Source: Pseudoneurospora amorphoporcata
Lineage: Eukaryota > Ascomycota > Sordariomycetes > Sordariales > Sordariaceae
DNA: 64,000 nt
Reading direction: 5' to 3'
Assembly (NCBI GenBank): GCA_033297205.1
Contig: MU859114.1
Location: forward strand, 62,001 to 126,000
The number at the start of each line of letters is the position of its first letter. Within the stretch, counting starts at the first letter, position 1. The translations under genes were made by a program, and so were the position numbers. Below the pieces are notes generated by a model. The model did not search any database. It saw nothing but the letters and a program-made list of their open reading frames with translations, and was not told the origin of the DNA. Below are positions 1-10,779 of the stretch, in pieces.

Positions 1-1298
1 TCCACACTGAGCGGTCATTGTTAGCGCCACCTCGGCAGTACCCGGACGCACACACACATGTTGGGGCATCGCTGATCCATGGACGGTTTCTCTGTTCATC
101 AGGTGCAAAATCCAAATATTTTTTGATATGAACCAAAGGAGAGGAATCGAACCTGAGGTGACTGGTGAACTGCGCAGAAAATTACTGATCGAATTTACAA
201 CTTTCTGCATCTGTTTTCGACCAAACCAATGCTACTTTTCTGGGGCCGGTATGCTTGCACAATTAGCAGGCGTTGTTTCCACGTGGACTTGGGGACAATA
301 AGGCACCGGTCCCGCTCCCAACCTGAAACAGGCCTCGAAGATCGTCAACCAATCGACCCGGTGAGTTCACCCCAACTTGAAGATGCGTTCAGTTACTGTC
401 CAGATCAACCCCGACAACCACTGAACGGAATCCCCTGCAAACATGCTCGCTTCAAAGAGGCGGCTGCAGGGGGATTGGATGGGAGTTGATCTGCACGTCT
501 TTTTCTATGCGCTGTGGGAGCCGCGTTGCGTGCCGTGGAGCCATTCCTAGCTCGCCAGATATCTGGGGAAAATGGACGAGGATGAGAGGAAAAGAAACTT
601 TGAGGCAAGCAAACTTGACTGGTCTATTAAGCCTGAGCCCACGGGTCCTCACATTCGGCTCAGTCCAGAATACTCAAATCCCAAGTGGGACAGCTTGACC
701 CCTTGAGCGCCTACTGCTTCATTGGCCCTGAAAGTTTCTTCGACAAAATAAGTCCCATGCGAAACATTAGAAACAGCCCACGGCCCAGATCCTTGCCGTC
801 TCTATTCCTATTCATGTGCCGGGCCGTCAGTCTTTCAATCCTATTGTTCGACGGAACATTTCATTGCCTTTGTAAAAGCAGGTGCGTCACTTCTCTGCCG
901 TCCGATATATCAGTCGGCTCCCCATTGTGTGCTTTGCATGTGGTCCACCTGCTCCCCATTCATCCGTATGAACAACTCGCTCCCTTTATTCAACCACTCG
1001 TAGCCCTATTGTCCCTAGGAGACAATGGCCTTGAGCCATCCTTAGCCATTCATTTCTTATTGTTACATAAATCCTCGATAGAACCCAGACCTCTACGGTC
1101 TCTACTTACTTTTTACGCCTTTCCCTGCCTGACTTGCTCCCCCGGATTCTGCCTCCCTACTCTTCGACAGAGAAACACGATCATCACCAACATCTGCCAG
1201 TCAGATCCATCTCTAGAAAAAAAAAAGCACAAGAAATAGCAGTCTGCAGGTCAGAGGCTACGATAACGGTCTCATAAAACCATTCATTGTGAGTCAAT
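1..1298. other. Left-edge intergenic region and 5' leader
   Basis: No gene could be supported here. The stretch from about 750 to 1240 is pyrimidine-rich and lies directly upstream of the first ATG on the plus strand, as expected for a fungal promoter plus 5' leader. An open frame runs through it (about 685-1239), but its first codon is GTG, its composition is that of CT-rich DNA read as Ser/Leu/Pro, and it resembles no family I know. I read it as chance. Confidence 0.6.
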
Positions 1299-2453
1299 AT
1301 GCACGAGCACGAGCACCAGCACGACGACGAGAACCAGTATCCTGTACCGGACAGGACTGACCCGAACCCAGAATCAGCACTCGAAAACGAGGATCCCAAG
1401 ATGCTTCCCACGATCAAAGGCACCGGTTACCTAGTCCTCAATGGACTTCGAGCTCTCACCCTCATTGGCCTCGCGATGGCCATGGCGTCCTCTTGGATCA
1501 TGATTGTCCTCTCCGGCCTTGGTGGACGCTTCGACTTCTTCGACTCGGCCTCCCACTTCTTCGTCTTCGCCGTCGCCATTTTTCTCTTCATCTCCGAGTT
1601 GAACATCAGATCCTTCAGGGTTTTTTTTGCCAGGAACTGGCCCGTCCTCTGCCCAACTCACTCGCTTGTATGGCTCGGTCTAGCCATGGTCGTCATGGGC
1701 TGCGCCATCATGGGCGATCTCGTCAAGCCGGCCTACTCCATGGACAACCTCGGACTTGCCATGTGGCGCCTCGTACTCGCCTCGGGCATCCTCTCCCTCA
1801 CCTTCGGCGTCTTCAACGTCGTCGCTTCGCTCATCTTCAACACTTCCGAAGGCGAAGGCAAGATCCGTCGACGAATCACGGCCAGAATGATCCGCAGCCA
1901 TGGTGACCAAGCTAAGGGCATCATCGAGAAGCAGGACCCATTCCCGGATTACTACAGCAGCAGCCAGGGCAGCTACCCCGAGGATCTGCCACCGGCCGTG
2001 AACAACCACTACTACCCCCCAGTCCAAGAGCAGGAGCAGCCGGAGCTGGACACCACCTTCAAGGCGCGGGCGCACAGGTGGACCAAGGCCGCGTTCCCCA
2101 AGAACTTCCGCAAGTCCGGCAGATTCCCCGTCATCAGCGACCCCATCCCCAGCGTTGGCGTGGTGGCGCCTACTCCTCAGATGAACAACGCAGACAGCAA
2201 GCGATCTGGTGATCATGCCAATGTCGACCTCGAGCGCGGCGACAGCTTCCGCAGCAACCGCAGAAGCAGTGGTGGACGCTTCCCTATCAACACCGGCAGC
2301 GCAGGAAGAAACAACAGCCCTGCGCCTCAGAATGACCGCTCCAGCCCCGTCTCGCCCAACGTCCAGAGGCCGCCGACTGTGCTACACCCTTACTACAACG
2401 GCGGTAGGAGGAGCCCGAGTCTGTACAGCGATGCGAACATGTCCAGGTTTTAA
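1299..2453 (+). CDS. Fungal four-TM membrane protein (DUF7598-like)
   Basis: A single uninterrupted frame of 384 codons begins with a His/Glu/Asp-rich N-terminus (HEHEHQHDD). Four hydrophobic segments follow, at about residues 44-72, 84-101, 118-138 and 150-176. A hydrophilic, Pro/Ser/Arg/Asn-rich cytosolic-type tail of about 200 residues completes the protein. This four-helix core with a disordered tail resembles the uncharacterised fungal family annotated DUF7598 (MARVEL-like topology). Function is unknown, and a plasma-membrane or endomembrane location is inferred from the helices only. The ATG at 1299 is the first in frame after the CT-rich leader. Codon use favours C at third positions through the TM core, supporting a real gene. 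A run of 19 T at 2569-2587 follows within about 120 nt of the stop, in the presumed 3' UTR. Confidence 0.8.
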   Translation: MHEHEHQHDDENQYPVPDRTDPNPESALENEDPKMLPTIKGTGYLVLNGLRALTLIGLAMAMASSWIMIVLSGLGGRFDFFDSASHFFVFAVAIFLFISELNIRSFRVFFARNWPVLCPTHSLVWLGLAMVVMGCAIMGDLVKPAYSMDNLGLAMWRLVLASGILSLTFGVFNVVASLIFNTSEGEGKIRRRITARMIRSHGDQAKGIIEKQDPFPDYYSSSQGSYPEDLPPAVNNHYYPPVQEQEQPELDTTFKARAHRWTKAAFPKNFRKSGRFPVISDPIPSVGVVAPTPQMNNADSKRSGDHANVDLERGDSFRSNRRSSGGRFPINTGSAGRNNSPAPQNDRSSPVSPNVQRPPTVLHPYYNGGRRSPSLYSDANMSRF

Positions 2454-3898
2454 TCGGATCTGGCGGGCATGGGCTGAGGGACGATGGGCCGTATAATGAG
2501 AGATGGGTTGGGAGATGAACGACAGGAATTCCTCGACATAGCTAGCATTTCCCTCTCCCCCCTCCTCCTTTTTTTTTTTTTTTTTTTCTTTTCTTTCCCT
2601 TTTCAAAATACCCAAAGTATGAGAGCTTCTGCATATGGAAATGGCGTTTTTATATTTTTGGCTAAGGTGCCAGCACGAGGAAACACTGAGAATGCATGGT
2701 TAATGGTTCCGTTTCAGGAGAGGACAAGACTCGCAAAAACTGAAGGCTGGAAATGTCCGACATGGTGGTTGCAATGTCTGAAGATGAGTAAACGCCATCT
2801 ATTCGCAGAATGGAGAAATGGATAATGAAATACTTTGTCTGAATAAATCAAGCTTTATTTAAGGTACGGTTCAGTTTGCGACCTAATAGCCAGCCGTGCC
2901 AGCCCAAGGAGTCGTGATAATGGAGGATGGATTGTCTCCAGTGAACTTATAAGTTGTGACGGGTTCAGCTTGCGGATGAATGGAACGTGCAAGGGTGGCC
3001 TATGCACACCGATAAGATATGCACTCGTGTCGCGGCAGGCTCGCGGTACGTACCTTGATCGCAAAGCACTTCTTGGCCTGCAGTGGCTCCAGTCACCAGT
3101 GTCCACCTTTTGCAGACAAAGCAACCTGGATTGCGAGGATGGGAGGAGCGACTTCTCGTCACCATTCTTCCCGCCCTCCTTCCACTTTGCAACTCGAAAA
3201 TTCAGTTGTGTAAATCCAAGCAAACTCCACATAATCCGCGACAAGTGTCTGGTCTGCAGTTGTTCTCTCGACAACCCACCCGGTCAACCAAGGGGACAAA
3301 GACCTCTCCGAATTGACCCCTCAAAAAGAATCGCCAGTTCAGCAGCACTCGCCCGCCCATCACCACCAAATCGCTTCACCATCTCAGCTCCTTCATCTGA
3401 CGATCTCTGCTCCTCCGTCTTTTCTGCTGTTCTATTCGCGCCCTATTTGCGACTTTATCGCCTCTTGACAGCCATTTAGAGAATTGTATACTGGCGAGCA
3501 TTGACTACAAGAAGCACGCTTCGAATGGTGCGTCGATCGTGGTCGGGGTGACACATCAATAGAGGCAGGCCGTGGAGGATTGCGCTTTGGGAAAACAGAA
3601 GCAAGGACAACACAAACAAGACAAGGCGCAAATCGATCAAGTCGTGAGTTCTGGTCGGAGATAAACTAGCTGCCTCTACCTACCGTCTTCAAACTTGGAG
3701 ACCAGGAGAAAAAGACTTGGGCCAGCTTGAGCATATCTCTGTGTGGTGGTGCATTCATTCCCTTCCGCGCAAGCAGTCTACTGCGACAAACACAAACCCA
3801 AGAGTCAAGAAAAAGGTCTATCATTAGTGACGCGACTTTACGTCTGTCTCTCCTTGTTCCACGTCTGCGGTACCTGGCATCAGTTAGCGCTTTCAACA
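2454..3898. other. Intergenic: 3' UTR and Pcf11-like promoter/leader
   Basis: This gap holds the T19 tract (2569-2587) just downstream of the membrane-protein gene. The CT-rich stretch at 3320-3480 and the AC-rich stretch at 3590-3890 look like the promoter and leader of the next gene. No coding region was recognised. A 5' UTR intron is possible but cannot be shown without transcripts. Confidence 0.5.
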
Positions 3899-6600
3899 AT
3901 GTCCGACGCGGCCACTGATGTTGCCGAGGACTACCGGCAAGCTCTGGAGGACTTGACCGTAAACTCGAGGATAGAGATCGCGACTTTGACGAATATTGCG
4001 CGAGAGAACGCCATTCATGGTTTGGCCATTGCTGAAGTCTTGACAAACCACATCAAAAAGGTACGCCACCTATTCACCACGACGATTCTGGCCCAAGGCA
4101 TCGACGTCAAGAGACCCATGAGAAACACCACTCCCTATCTTTGATGCATATGTCTAACATTTATCCAGGTCCCACCTACGCGAACACTACCAGCTCTCTA
4201 TGTGCTCGACTCGATCGTCAAGAATGCCCCGACACCATATGCCCTCTACTTCGGGCCCAAGCTCTACTCCATCTTCATGGGCGCCTATACCAAAGTCGAC
4301 AACCCAACCAGACGTAAGATGGACGAGATGCTGAAGACCTGGAAGGAGCCAGTGGCGGGCGCGTTGGGCAACAAGCCTGTGTTCCCTCCCGAAGTGGTCA
4401 AGCCGATTGAGAACGCCTTGATCGCGGCCAAGAATGTTGCCCTTCAAGTCAACCAGAGCAGTTTTCAAGGGCAGCAGTATATGCTCCGCGGAGCCCGTCC
4501 CCCAGCCCCTCCTCACAGAGATACGCCCACTCCTCCCAATGTCCGTCCAGCGACGCAACATCCAGGACAGCAATATCCGCCTCCTGGCGGACATATGCCA
4601 CCGCACGGAGGAAACCCGGCCTTCCCTATGCGCCCTCACAACGTATGCGCCCCGTCTCCCTTGTTCCATCTCTTTTGTACATTGATACTAACAACACTCC
4701 CAGGGTCCCGATGTACTCCCTCCTCGCGCTACCACCCAGCCTCCACATGGAGCCCCCTATCACCAGCCCCAAGCTCTTCCTCATCAGGGTATAAGCATAG
4801 AGAGGTTAAGAGACGATATCCAGCAGCTCATCGTTGCAGAGAGGGCCGAGTTTGCGCGGGATCCGCTGGACGTAGGTAAACAAACTAGACTGAAGGCCTT
4901 TCTGGATCTGCAAACCTTGATTCAGAGGCCAGACGTGCCGCAGGAGCAGTTAATGCTCGTGAAAGAAAAGATCACTGAACTGTCCGTAAACATGCGCAGC
5001 GCTGCTGCTGCTGCTGGCGTTGCTAGCGTTGCTCCTGTCGCCATCCCCCAGCATTTTCCCGTTCCATGCACCGCTACCCCAACGCCTCCGGTCATTCCCG
5101 GCGCTGTTCCTCCTCCTCCTCAACTAGCAGGGGCTGGACGTCCTCCATCTGCCCCGGCTGTGGCAGGTCAGGGTGCTCCTGGTGCCGGAGGTGCCCTGTC
5201 GATAGACTCTTTGTTCGGACAAGGCGCTCTCGCCGCCTTACTGGCTGGTGCTACCCGAAAGTCTGCCACCCCTACACCATCACAGACGGGCACGCCACAG
5301 CCTCCCATCGCGGCACCGATGATACCACCACCGGCTGTACCACCGGTAGCAACTGGAACTCCTCTTCCGGTTCCCACTGCCGCTAGTAGCCTGGCAGCCT
5401 TAAACCCCGTCATCGCGGCCGTCCTCCGATCACAAACACCTACAATGGTACCGACAGCGACAGCAGCACCATCACCCCTCGAGGCTCCTAAGCCCGCAGC
5501 CTCCGCTCCTCCCACCGTTCCCGCGGCCGCACCGCCAGCATCAGTCACCAACAACCCATCAGCCTTACTCGCCATGCTCCGACAATCCGGTCTTCTCTCC
5601 GGCGCTGCCGGCACTGGCACCGCTCCCGTTCCCGTCCCAGCTCCCGTAGCACCCGCCGCTGCCCCAGCTGCCGCCTGGACCTACACCCTCAAACAATACC
5701 GCGGTCCACACCTCATCAACCGACTGCACGAAGACCTCGGCCCGCCCTGCACGCAGTGCGGCCGCCGCTTCGGTACCGACGAGGAAGGCCGGCGCAAGAA
5801 GACGGCGCACATGGACTGGCACTTTCGGGTGCACCAGCGGGTGACGGACGCCGAGCGGCGCGGACAACACCGTAGTTGGTGGGTGGAGCAGAGCGACTGG
5901 GTGAATTCTTTAGAGGCTATTGATATTGATCATGGTCATCGCTCCGATGCTGCTCCATCTGGTCACGGTCGTAGTGGTGGTGGTGGTGGTAGTGGTGTGC
6001 CAGGCCAGGACACGCTCAACTATGATGATGACGTTGATGACGACGACGATTACGACCCAGAGGCCAGCTTCAACAACTCATACAACACCAACTCATTGTA
6101 CCCAGGCGGTGGTGCCGGTGGGGACCATTCGGGAGGCGGCGGCCATGCTTCTGGGAAAGCCACGGTTAGGAAGGGCGGCAAAAGGGGCGGTCTCAACTAC
6201 ATCCCCGTTCCCGAGGACTCCGCCAAAGTCAACAACATGTGTCCCATCTGCCAGGAAAAGTTCGAGATGAAGTGGCTTGATGAGGCGCAGGAGTGGGTGT
6301 GGATGGACGCTACGAAAGTGGGCGGGAGGGTGTATCATGCTAGTTGCCATAAGGAGGTGAATGGCACAAGTGCTAGTAGTGGAGATAGTAGTGGAAGCAA
6401 TGAGATGAGCATGGGCATGCGCACGGGCGGGGAGAATGGATTTGGGGGGAGGAAGAGGAAGGCCGAGGTAAGTTGTCTCTCCAAGTTTGATCGTTCTCTC
6501 TCTGGGACTGATTAACGTTTTGATTGAATGCATGGCTAACTTGGTGAAACAGGATGATGCTTACGCGGGGGCTAAGGGAAGGATAAAGTTGGAATATTGA
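3899..6600 (+). CDS. Pcf11-like mRNA cleavage/termination factor
   Basis: Four exons, 3899-4060, 4169-4642, 4704-6467 and 6553-6600, join in phase to an 815-residue protein. All donors are GT and all acceptors AG, with CTAAC/CTAAC-like branch sites visible. Residues 1-140 form a CTD-interacting domain (CID), with the typical YVLDSIVKNAP segment split by intron 1. The family member binds Ser2-phosphorylated Pol II CTD as part of cleavage factor IA and couples poly(A) cleavage to termination in the nucleus. A long Pro/Ala-rich linker (about 280-540) follows. The two zinc fingers that flank the Clp1-binding region of Pcf11 proteins come next: C561/C564 with H581/H585, and C725/C728 with H757/C760. 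The last exon encodes a short basic tail (ending KGRIKLEY). The Gln tract typical of yeast Pcf11 is replaced here by Pro/Ala. The gene converges on a second CID protein. Confidence 0.9.
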
Positions 6601-7134
6601 GACTGCGAGTCGGTAAGTCCTTGGGAATGTAAAGCACATCTACAACATCGAGAAGAAAAAGAGCATAAAGGATTGTGATGTGGATCGTGCTGTTGAGTTT
6701 TCGGTGAGAGCATATGGTTAGCAAAAAGCGTGGGTACCTTACACACAAATATGATCCAAATACAAAGGCGACTCTCTGGAACGTCATTGAGCTAGGTAGT
6801 GCTCTCAATCGTTATGAGCTAGTGCTCTATCGTTACCATCCTCTTGTCATTCAGGCTGAAGCCAAACACACATACGCCTTTCCAATTCATCTGGTTCCCC
6901 GAATCTCATATGGCATACACAGCACGGTATATAATCCTGGAGAAGCGCAACATGCCATCTTTAAACAGTCACAGGTTCCCGAAGACACTTAACTTTGATC
7001 TAGAGTAGCCTTTCATATGCCGCCGGCCAAATGAGACCAGACACCATCGACGAACAATACCCATTCAAGCCCTGACACATTGATCACGGTGGATTAATGA
7101 AGTAGAGACCATTATTATGCAGGACTAGCTAGCA

Positions 7135-7452
7135 TACCGTATAGACTCGGGACATCCGGTTTTAGGTTCCAAGGAAATCAGGCATAGTCTGCAAGCATAC
7201 TGCAACATTCATGCCCACCAGAAATTGTATGCAAGACGGTGATTTTGAATGTTCCTACCCTCCAGCTCGCTGTTTTTATTAAGGGGAAAAGACATAGTAT
7301 CAGAAGAATCGGATTTACAGTGCCCCGCGCTCTTTAGCTGTCTCCCCCAGTATCTTTTGCGGGCATAAAAAGCACATATTCGTGCAGTGTGCTTACAGAT
7401 TCTGCCTGATTTCCTTGGAACCTAAAACCGGATGTCCCGAGTCCATACGGTA
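7135..7452. mobile_element. MITE-like element with long inverted repeats
   Basis: The left arm, starting TACCGTATAGACTCGGG at 7135, recurs in inverted orientation ending at 7452. A core of 41 bp (7145-7185 against 7403-7443) is perfectly complementary by my reading. Similarity continues inward with scattered mismatches to give arms of roughly 65-70 bp around a spacer of about 180 bp. Both ends are bounded by TA, which would fit a TA target-site duplication with termini CCGTAT, as for Tc1/mariner-type MITEs. There is no coding capacity. It sits in the non-coding gap between two convergent genes. Alternatively it could be an inverted duplication not caused by a transposase; the TA boundary and terminal position of the repeats favour a MITE. 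Confidence 0.7.
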
Positions 7453-7516
7453 GGAGAGAAAGCTTCCCGCCGGAAACTATCAGTAGAATACAGTAACTGT
7501 ATATTTATTTCTCATT

Positions 7517-7767
7517 CCAAGGTTACCAACTATCATACTGGCTTGCCGAATGGCGAAGCCGGCAAAGGGTATCGAAGGACTGAGAGGAAATGAACTATTT
7601 GTCATCAAGAAATCCTCCGCTTTGGGACACCGATAATTTCGCTCCCAAGATGACCAACTATCGTACTGGTCTGCTTGAATGGCAAAACCGTTCAAAAGCA
7701 TCTAAAAACAGAGAGCAAAGAAACCATCCGTCTCGAAAGAATCAAACCCATAAAAACCCTCCGCTTT
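7517..7767. repeat. Diverged tandem duplication, ~130-145 bp unit
   Basis: Two adjacent copies share blocks in the same order: CCAAG..ACCAACTATC.TACTGG, then a TTG.C.GAATGGC block, then AGAGAG/AGAGAGG, and finally CCTCCGCTTT. The offset grows from 128 to 144 bp along the unit, so the copies have diverged by substitutions and indels. It lies in the 3' flank of the minus-strand Seb1-like gene, immediately beside the MITE-like element. Confidence 0.65.
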
Positions 7768-8065
7768 GAAGAAGAACCAGATAAGGCATACTGGACCTAA
7801 AGCAATAACCCGCCGCTGCCCATCTACTAACGTAATGCCCGAGAGAAATAAATACCGCCAATGCGCCATGAATAATAATAGCCTCCGGTCCCATAGCAGT
7901 AACTTTTTTTTTCTCTCTCCTTGATCCTTTATCCATCTCAATGGGTATCTCCTCCCTGAACTAATCCCTCACTTTTGTGCTTTCTCTTCATGTTCGCCTT
8001 TCCCTGAACCTTTCTTTCTCCTCGTCCTGAATTTGCTCCGGGAGGCATATGGAATAGAACTTCTC

Positions 8066-10779
8066 CTAGTTATTCGCTGTGCTGTTTGGAGTGAAGGCAT
8101 AGTTAGGAGGAAAGTTGATGCCATTTGGTCCAACAGTGATGTTTCCAGGCAAGCCCATCACGATCGGGTCATCGTTCGCTGCGCTCTTGTCATTGCGGTC
8201 GCCGCGTCTGTCATCGCCACTGTTGTTCCGATGCTTCTCGCGACCATGTCGCCAGCGATTACCGGCAGGAGGCGGTCCTCCTGCGTTGCCGTTAGGATGC
8301 TGGGGCTCATCATCTCGGCGGCTTGACTTGGGGCCATGGTTACCCCCTTTGTCTGTTTGCATACGTCGACTGATGGCTTTCGACGAAACACCTGCGCCAA
8401 TCTCAATGTCTGGCTCTTCGACAACAAGCCCGGTGGTAATAGGTTGGCCACCACTTCCGCCATATGGCGCCGTCAACATCCATTTCCGGTCGGCTTCGGT
8501 AAGCTTGTGAATAGGAATGACACTGATTCCAGTCTGGTAGTCACTGCAGTCACGGGGGCCAAAGCCAACACCCCAACGAGTCTACAAAGTCGTTAGTCGA
8601 CGCCCAATATTACGATACAAATCTCAAACTTACCCGCAGCTGGACGTCGGAGCCTCTGTTCTCTTCCATGGCCTTTTTTGCATTCTCAGCATCTTGACGG
8701 TAGTACATCTTGACAAAGGCGTGTCTTTTCTCTTTGTTGACAATGCACGTTTGAACTTCGCCGTAGCGACCAAAGGTGGAGCGGAGTTCAGCTTCGGAAC
8801 ATCTACATGTCTGTCAGTCAACGCACATATAGGTTGGGGAATACCTTGGCGAACTTACGTTACACCGCCGACAAACAGTGTGCGGCTATACACCTTGATG
8901 TGGCCATTGGGAAGAGTAGGATCGTGTTTGACCCATTTCTCGGAGGGCGGCTCCTGGCCGGGGCTCTGATGCCTACGGTTGGGGGGCGACCGCTGTCGGT
9001 AGTCAGGAATGCGCATATCCCGATCTCTACCGCGATCATCCGGACGGCCACGGGGCGGGGTGCTTCGCCCATAATCAAAGCGGTCATTACCGCGGGGTCG
9101 AGGTGAACCTCTGACATCCCAGCGCCGCGGCGAGCGTGAGCGAGAACGACCCCGGGGCCGATTTGGAGACCTCATCCCATCATGATAGCCATTGCGATCA
9201 CGTGATTCATCATGTCTCACGGGCTCCCATGCAGGGGCAGCGGATACACCGCCAGCAGGGGGAGGAGCCGCATAGCCAGCATATGGGGATTGAGCAACGG
9301 GCTGGGGAGGTGCTGTCAGGGCAGGGCCACTAGATTGACCCATCATCTGTATTACGCTTGCAATCTTGTCGTAAGAGACGCCCTGGGCAGCAAGGGCATT
9401 GATCAGCTGAGCAGTTGCAGCGGGATTCGCAACAGGGGCCGCTCCTGGCACTTGCGCAGGCTGAGCTGGTTGTGCGGCCGGAGCTGGGAAGCCAAAAGGC
9501 ATCGTCGGTGGCACGTTCATCGGCTGCCCCGCCGGCTGCGATGCTGGCAAGTACGGCATGCCCGGGTGCCCCACACCGGGGAGATATCCGGCTGGCAATG
9601 CTCCGTTACTGGGCTGGCCAGTAGCAGGAAACATGAGATGCGGCGTGGAAGAATTCACGGGAGGAATCTGAGGGACTCCCACTTGTACCGGAGACGGGGC
9701 TACAGCCGCAGTTACGGCCGGGGCGGGAGCTGGAACGGCCGCGCTGGGATTGCTTTGAGCCGCATTCGCATTCAAGCGGGCAAGATTTGCTAGGGTCTCC
9801 AGGATGTTGGGCGGCATTGTGGCGGGAGTTGTTGGCGTAGGGGCAGGTCTGCTAGCGGCCTGTGCCTGTAAGAAAGCCAGCGGGTTAGGAGGGGGACTGC
9901 CTGGAGGTGTTGTCGAGACATCTATCGGCACATAAGACAGTTAGATCAGGAAAACAACAAACACCGCAGACGCGCAAGGGAAGATGATTAGGAGGATACG
10001 AGCGAAACCTACTTTGCTGTTGATGGGCATTCAACTTTTGCTTAAAGGTATTGACCATATCAGGAGGGAACGTCTGGCCCTTATCCCAGATGTCGACCAG
10101 CTTCTTGATCTTCTCCTACAAGACGAGGTGGGTGTGAGTTTATGATCCACCAAGATACTGAACACTAGATATAACCAAGAATGGATTCACGAATCTGGTC
10201 TAGAAAAGTGATGACGACTGGTATGGCCGCATCTTACAGCCGCTCCCAAGTATGCTCGGGGTCTAGTCCGTAGCAGAAATGGAGGTATATGTGTAAGACG
10301 GCACATGGGTGTGCTGTTATATGCGTACCTTTTGATCCTCGGGGGCCGAGGAGATGATGGCGTTCATGAACATGGGCATTAGTTCGGTCACTCTGTGGAC
10401 ACCGGCAGCATAGGTGCCATCCTGGGCACCGAGGGTGACGGGCTGTCCGAAGGCCTTTGCCTGATCCAGCCATTTGCGGGTTACTGAATCTACGACGTAT
10501 AGGACGCCCAGCTTGTGGGTGTTTGGTGTCTTCTTGTAGTGAGTATACAACTTTTGAACCAGCTGTGACTCGTACTGTCAAAGGGTGTGTGGTTAGCTCT
10601 GGTGCCTCCATCGTGCAAACTGTCGAGTCCAGACATGGCGTGCTTCTTACCTGGACGTTGTTCAAGCACAGCTGGGTAAGGCTACTGATCTTAGAGCCAG
10701 AGACGCCAGGCGGTTTCAGGTTTTGCATGTCCCCGAGGCCCTTCTCTAGCTCAGCTACGGCCGCCTGTGACGACGACAT
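8066..10779 (-). CDS. Nrd1/Seb1-type CID and RRM termination factor
   Basis: Six exons on the minus strand (10779-10651, 10574-10329, 10115-10013, 9921-8859, 8802-8634, 8581-8066) join in phase to 741 residues. Residues 1-155 form a Pol II CTD-interacting domain (LGVLYVVDSVTRKW, then MNAIISSAPEDQKEKI). A Pro/Ala/Gln-rich linker and an Arg/Ser/Asp-rich segment (about 410-490) follow. An RNA recognition motif spans about 505-575, with RNP2 TLFVGGV and RNP1-like KRHAFVKMYY. The next block (TRWGVGFGPRDCSDYQTG) matches the extended RRM fold of Nrd1/Seb1. The C-terminal tail is low-complexity. Relatives bind nascent RNA and the CTD in the nucleus to drive transcription termination and 3' processing; fission yeast Seb1 has the same domain order. 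A scaffold-attachment-factor relative with CID+RRM is the alternative. The start is the only suitable ATG before the CID. Confidence 0.88.

Larger units (their letters stand above)
6601..8065. other. Convergent 3' intergenic region
   Basis: The gap between two convergent stop codons contains an imperfect 24-bp duplication (about 6793-6836), a MITE-like element (7135-7452) and a diverged tandem repeat (about 7517-7767); the last two have separate entries. A 92-codon frame at 6714-6992 has an ATG but no recognisable features and spans the small duplication, so I do not call it a gene. Confidence 0.6.

Noticed and set aside
685..1239. 184-codon frame before the first membrane-protein gene
   Set aside because: Starts with GTG, reads through a CT-rich leader, and has Ser/Leu/Pro/Cys-rich composition with no domain.
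6714..6992. 92-codon frame downstream of the Pcf11-like gene
   Set aside because: Lies in a 3' flank, includes the local duplication, lacks codon bias and any recognisable feature.
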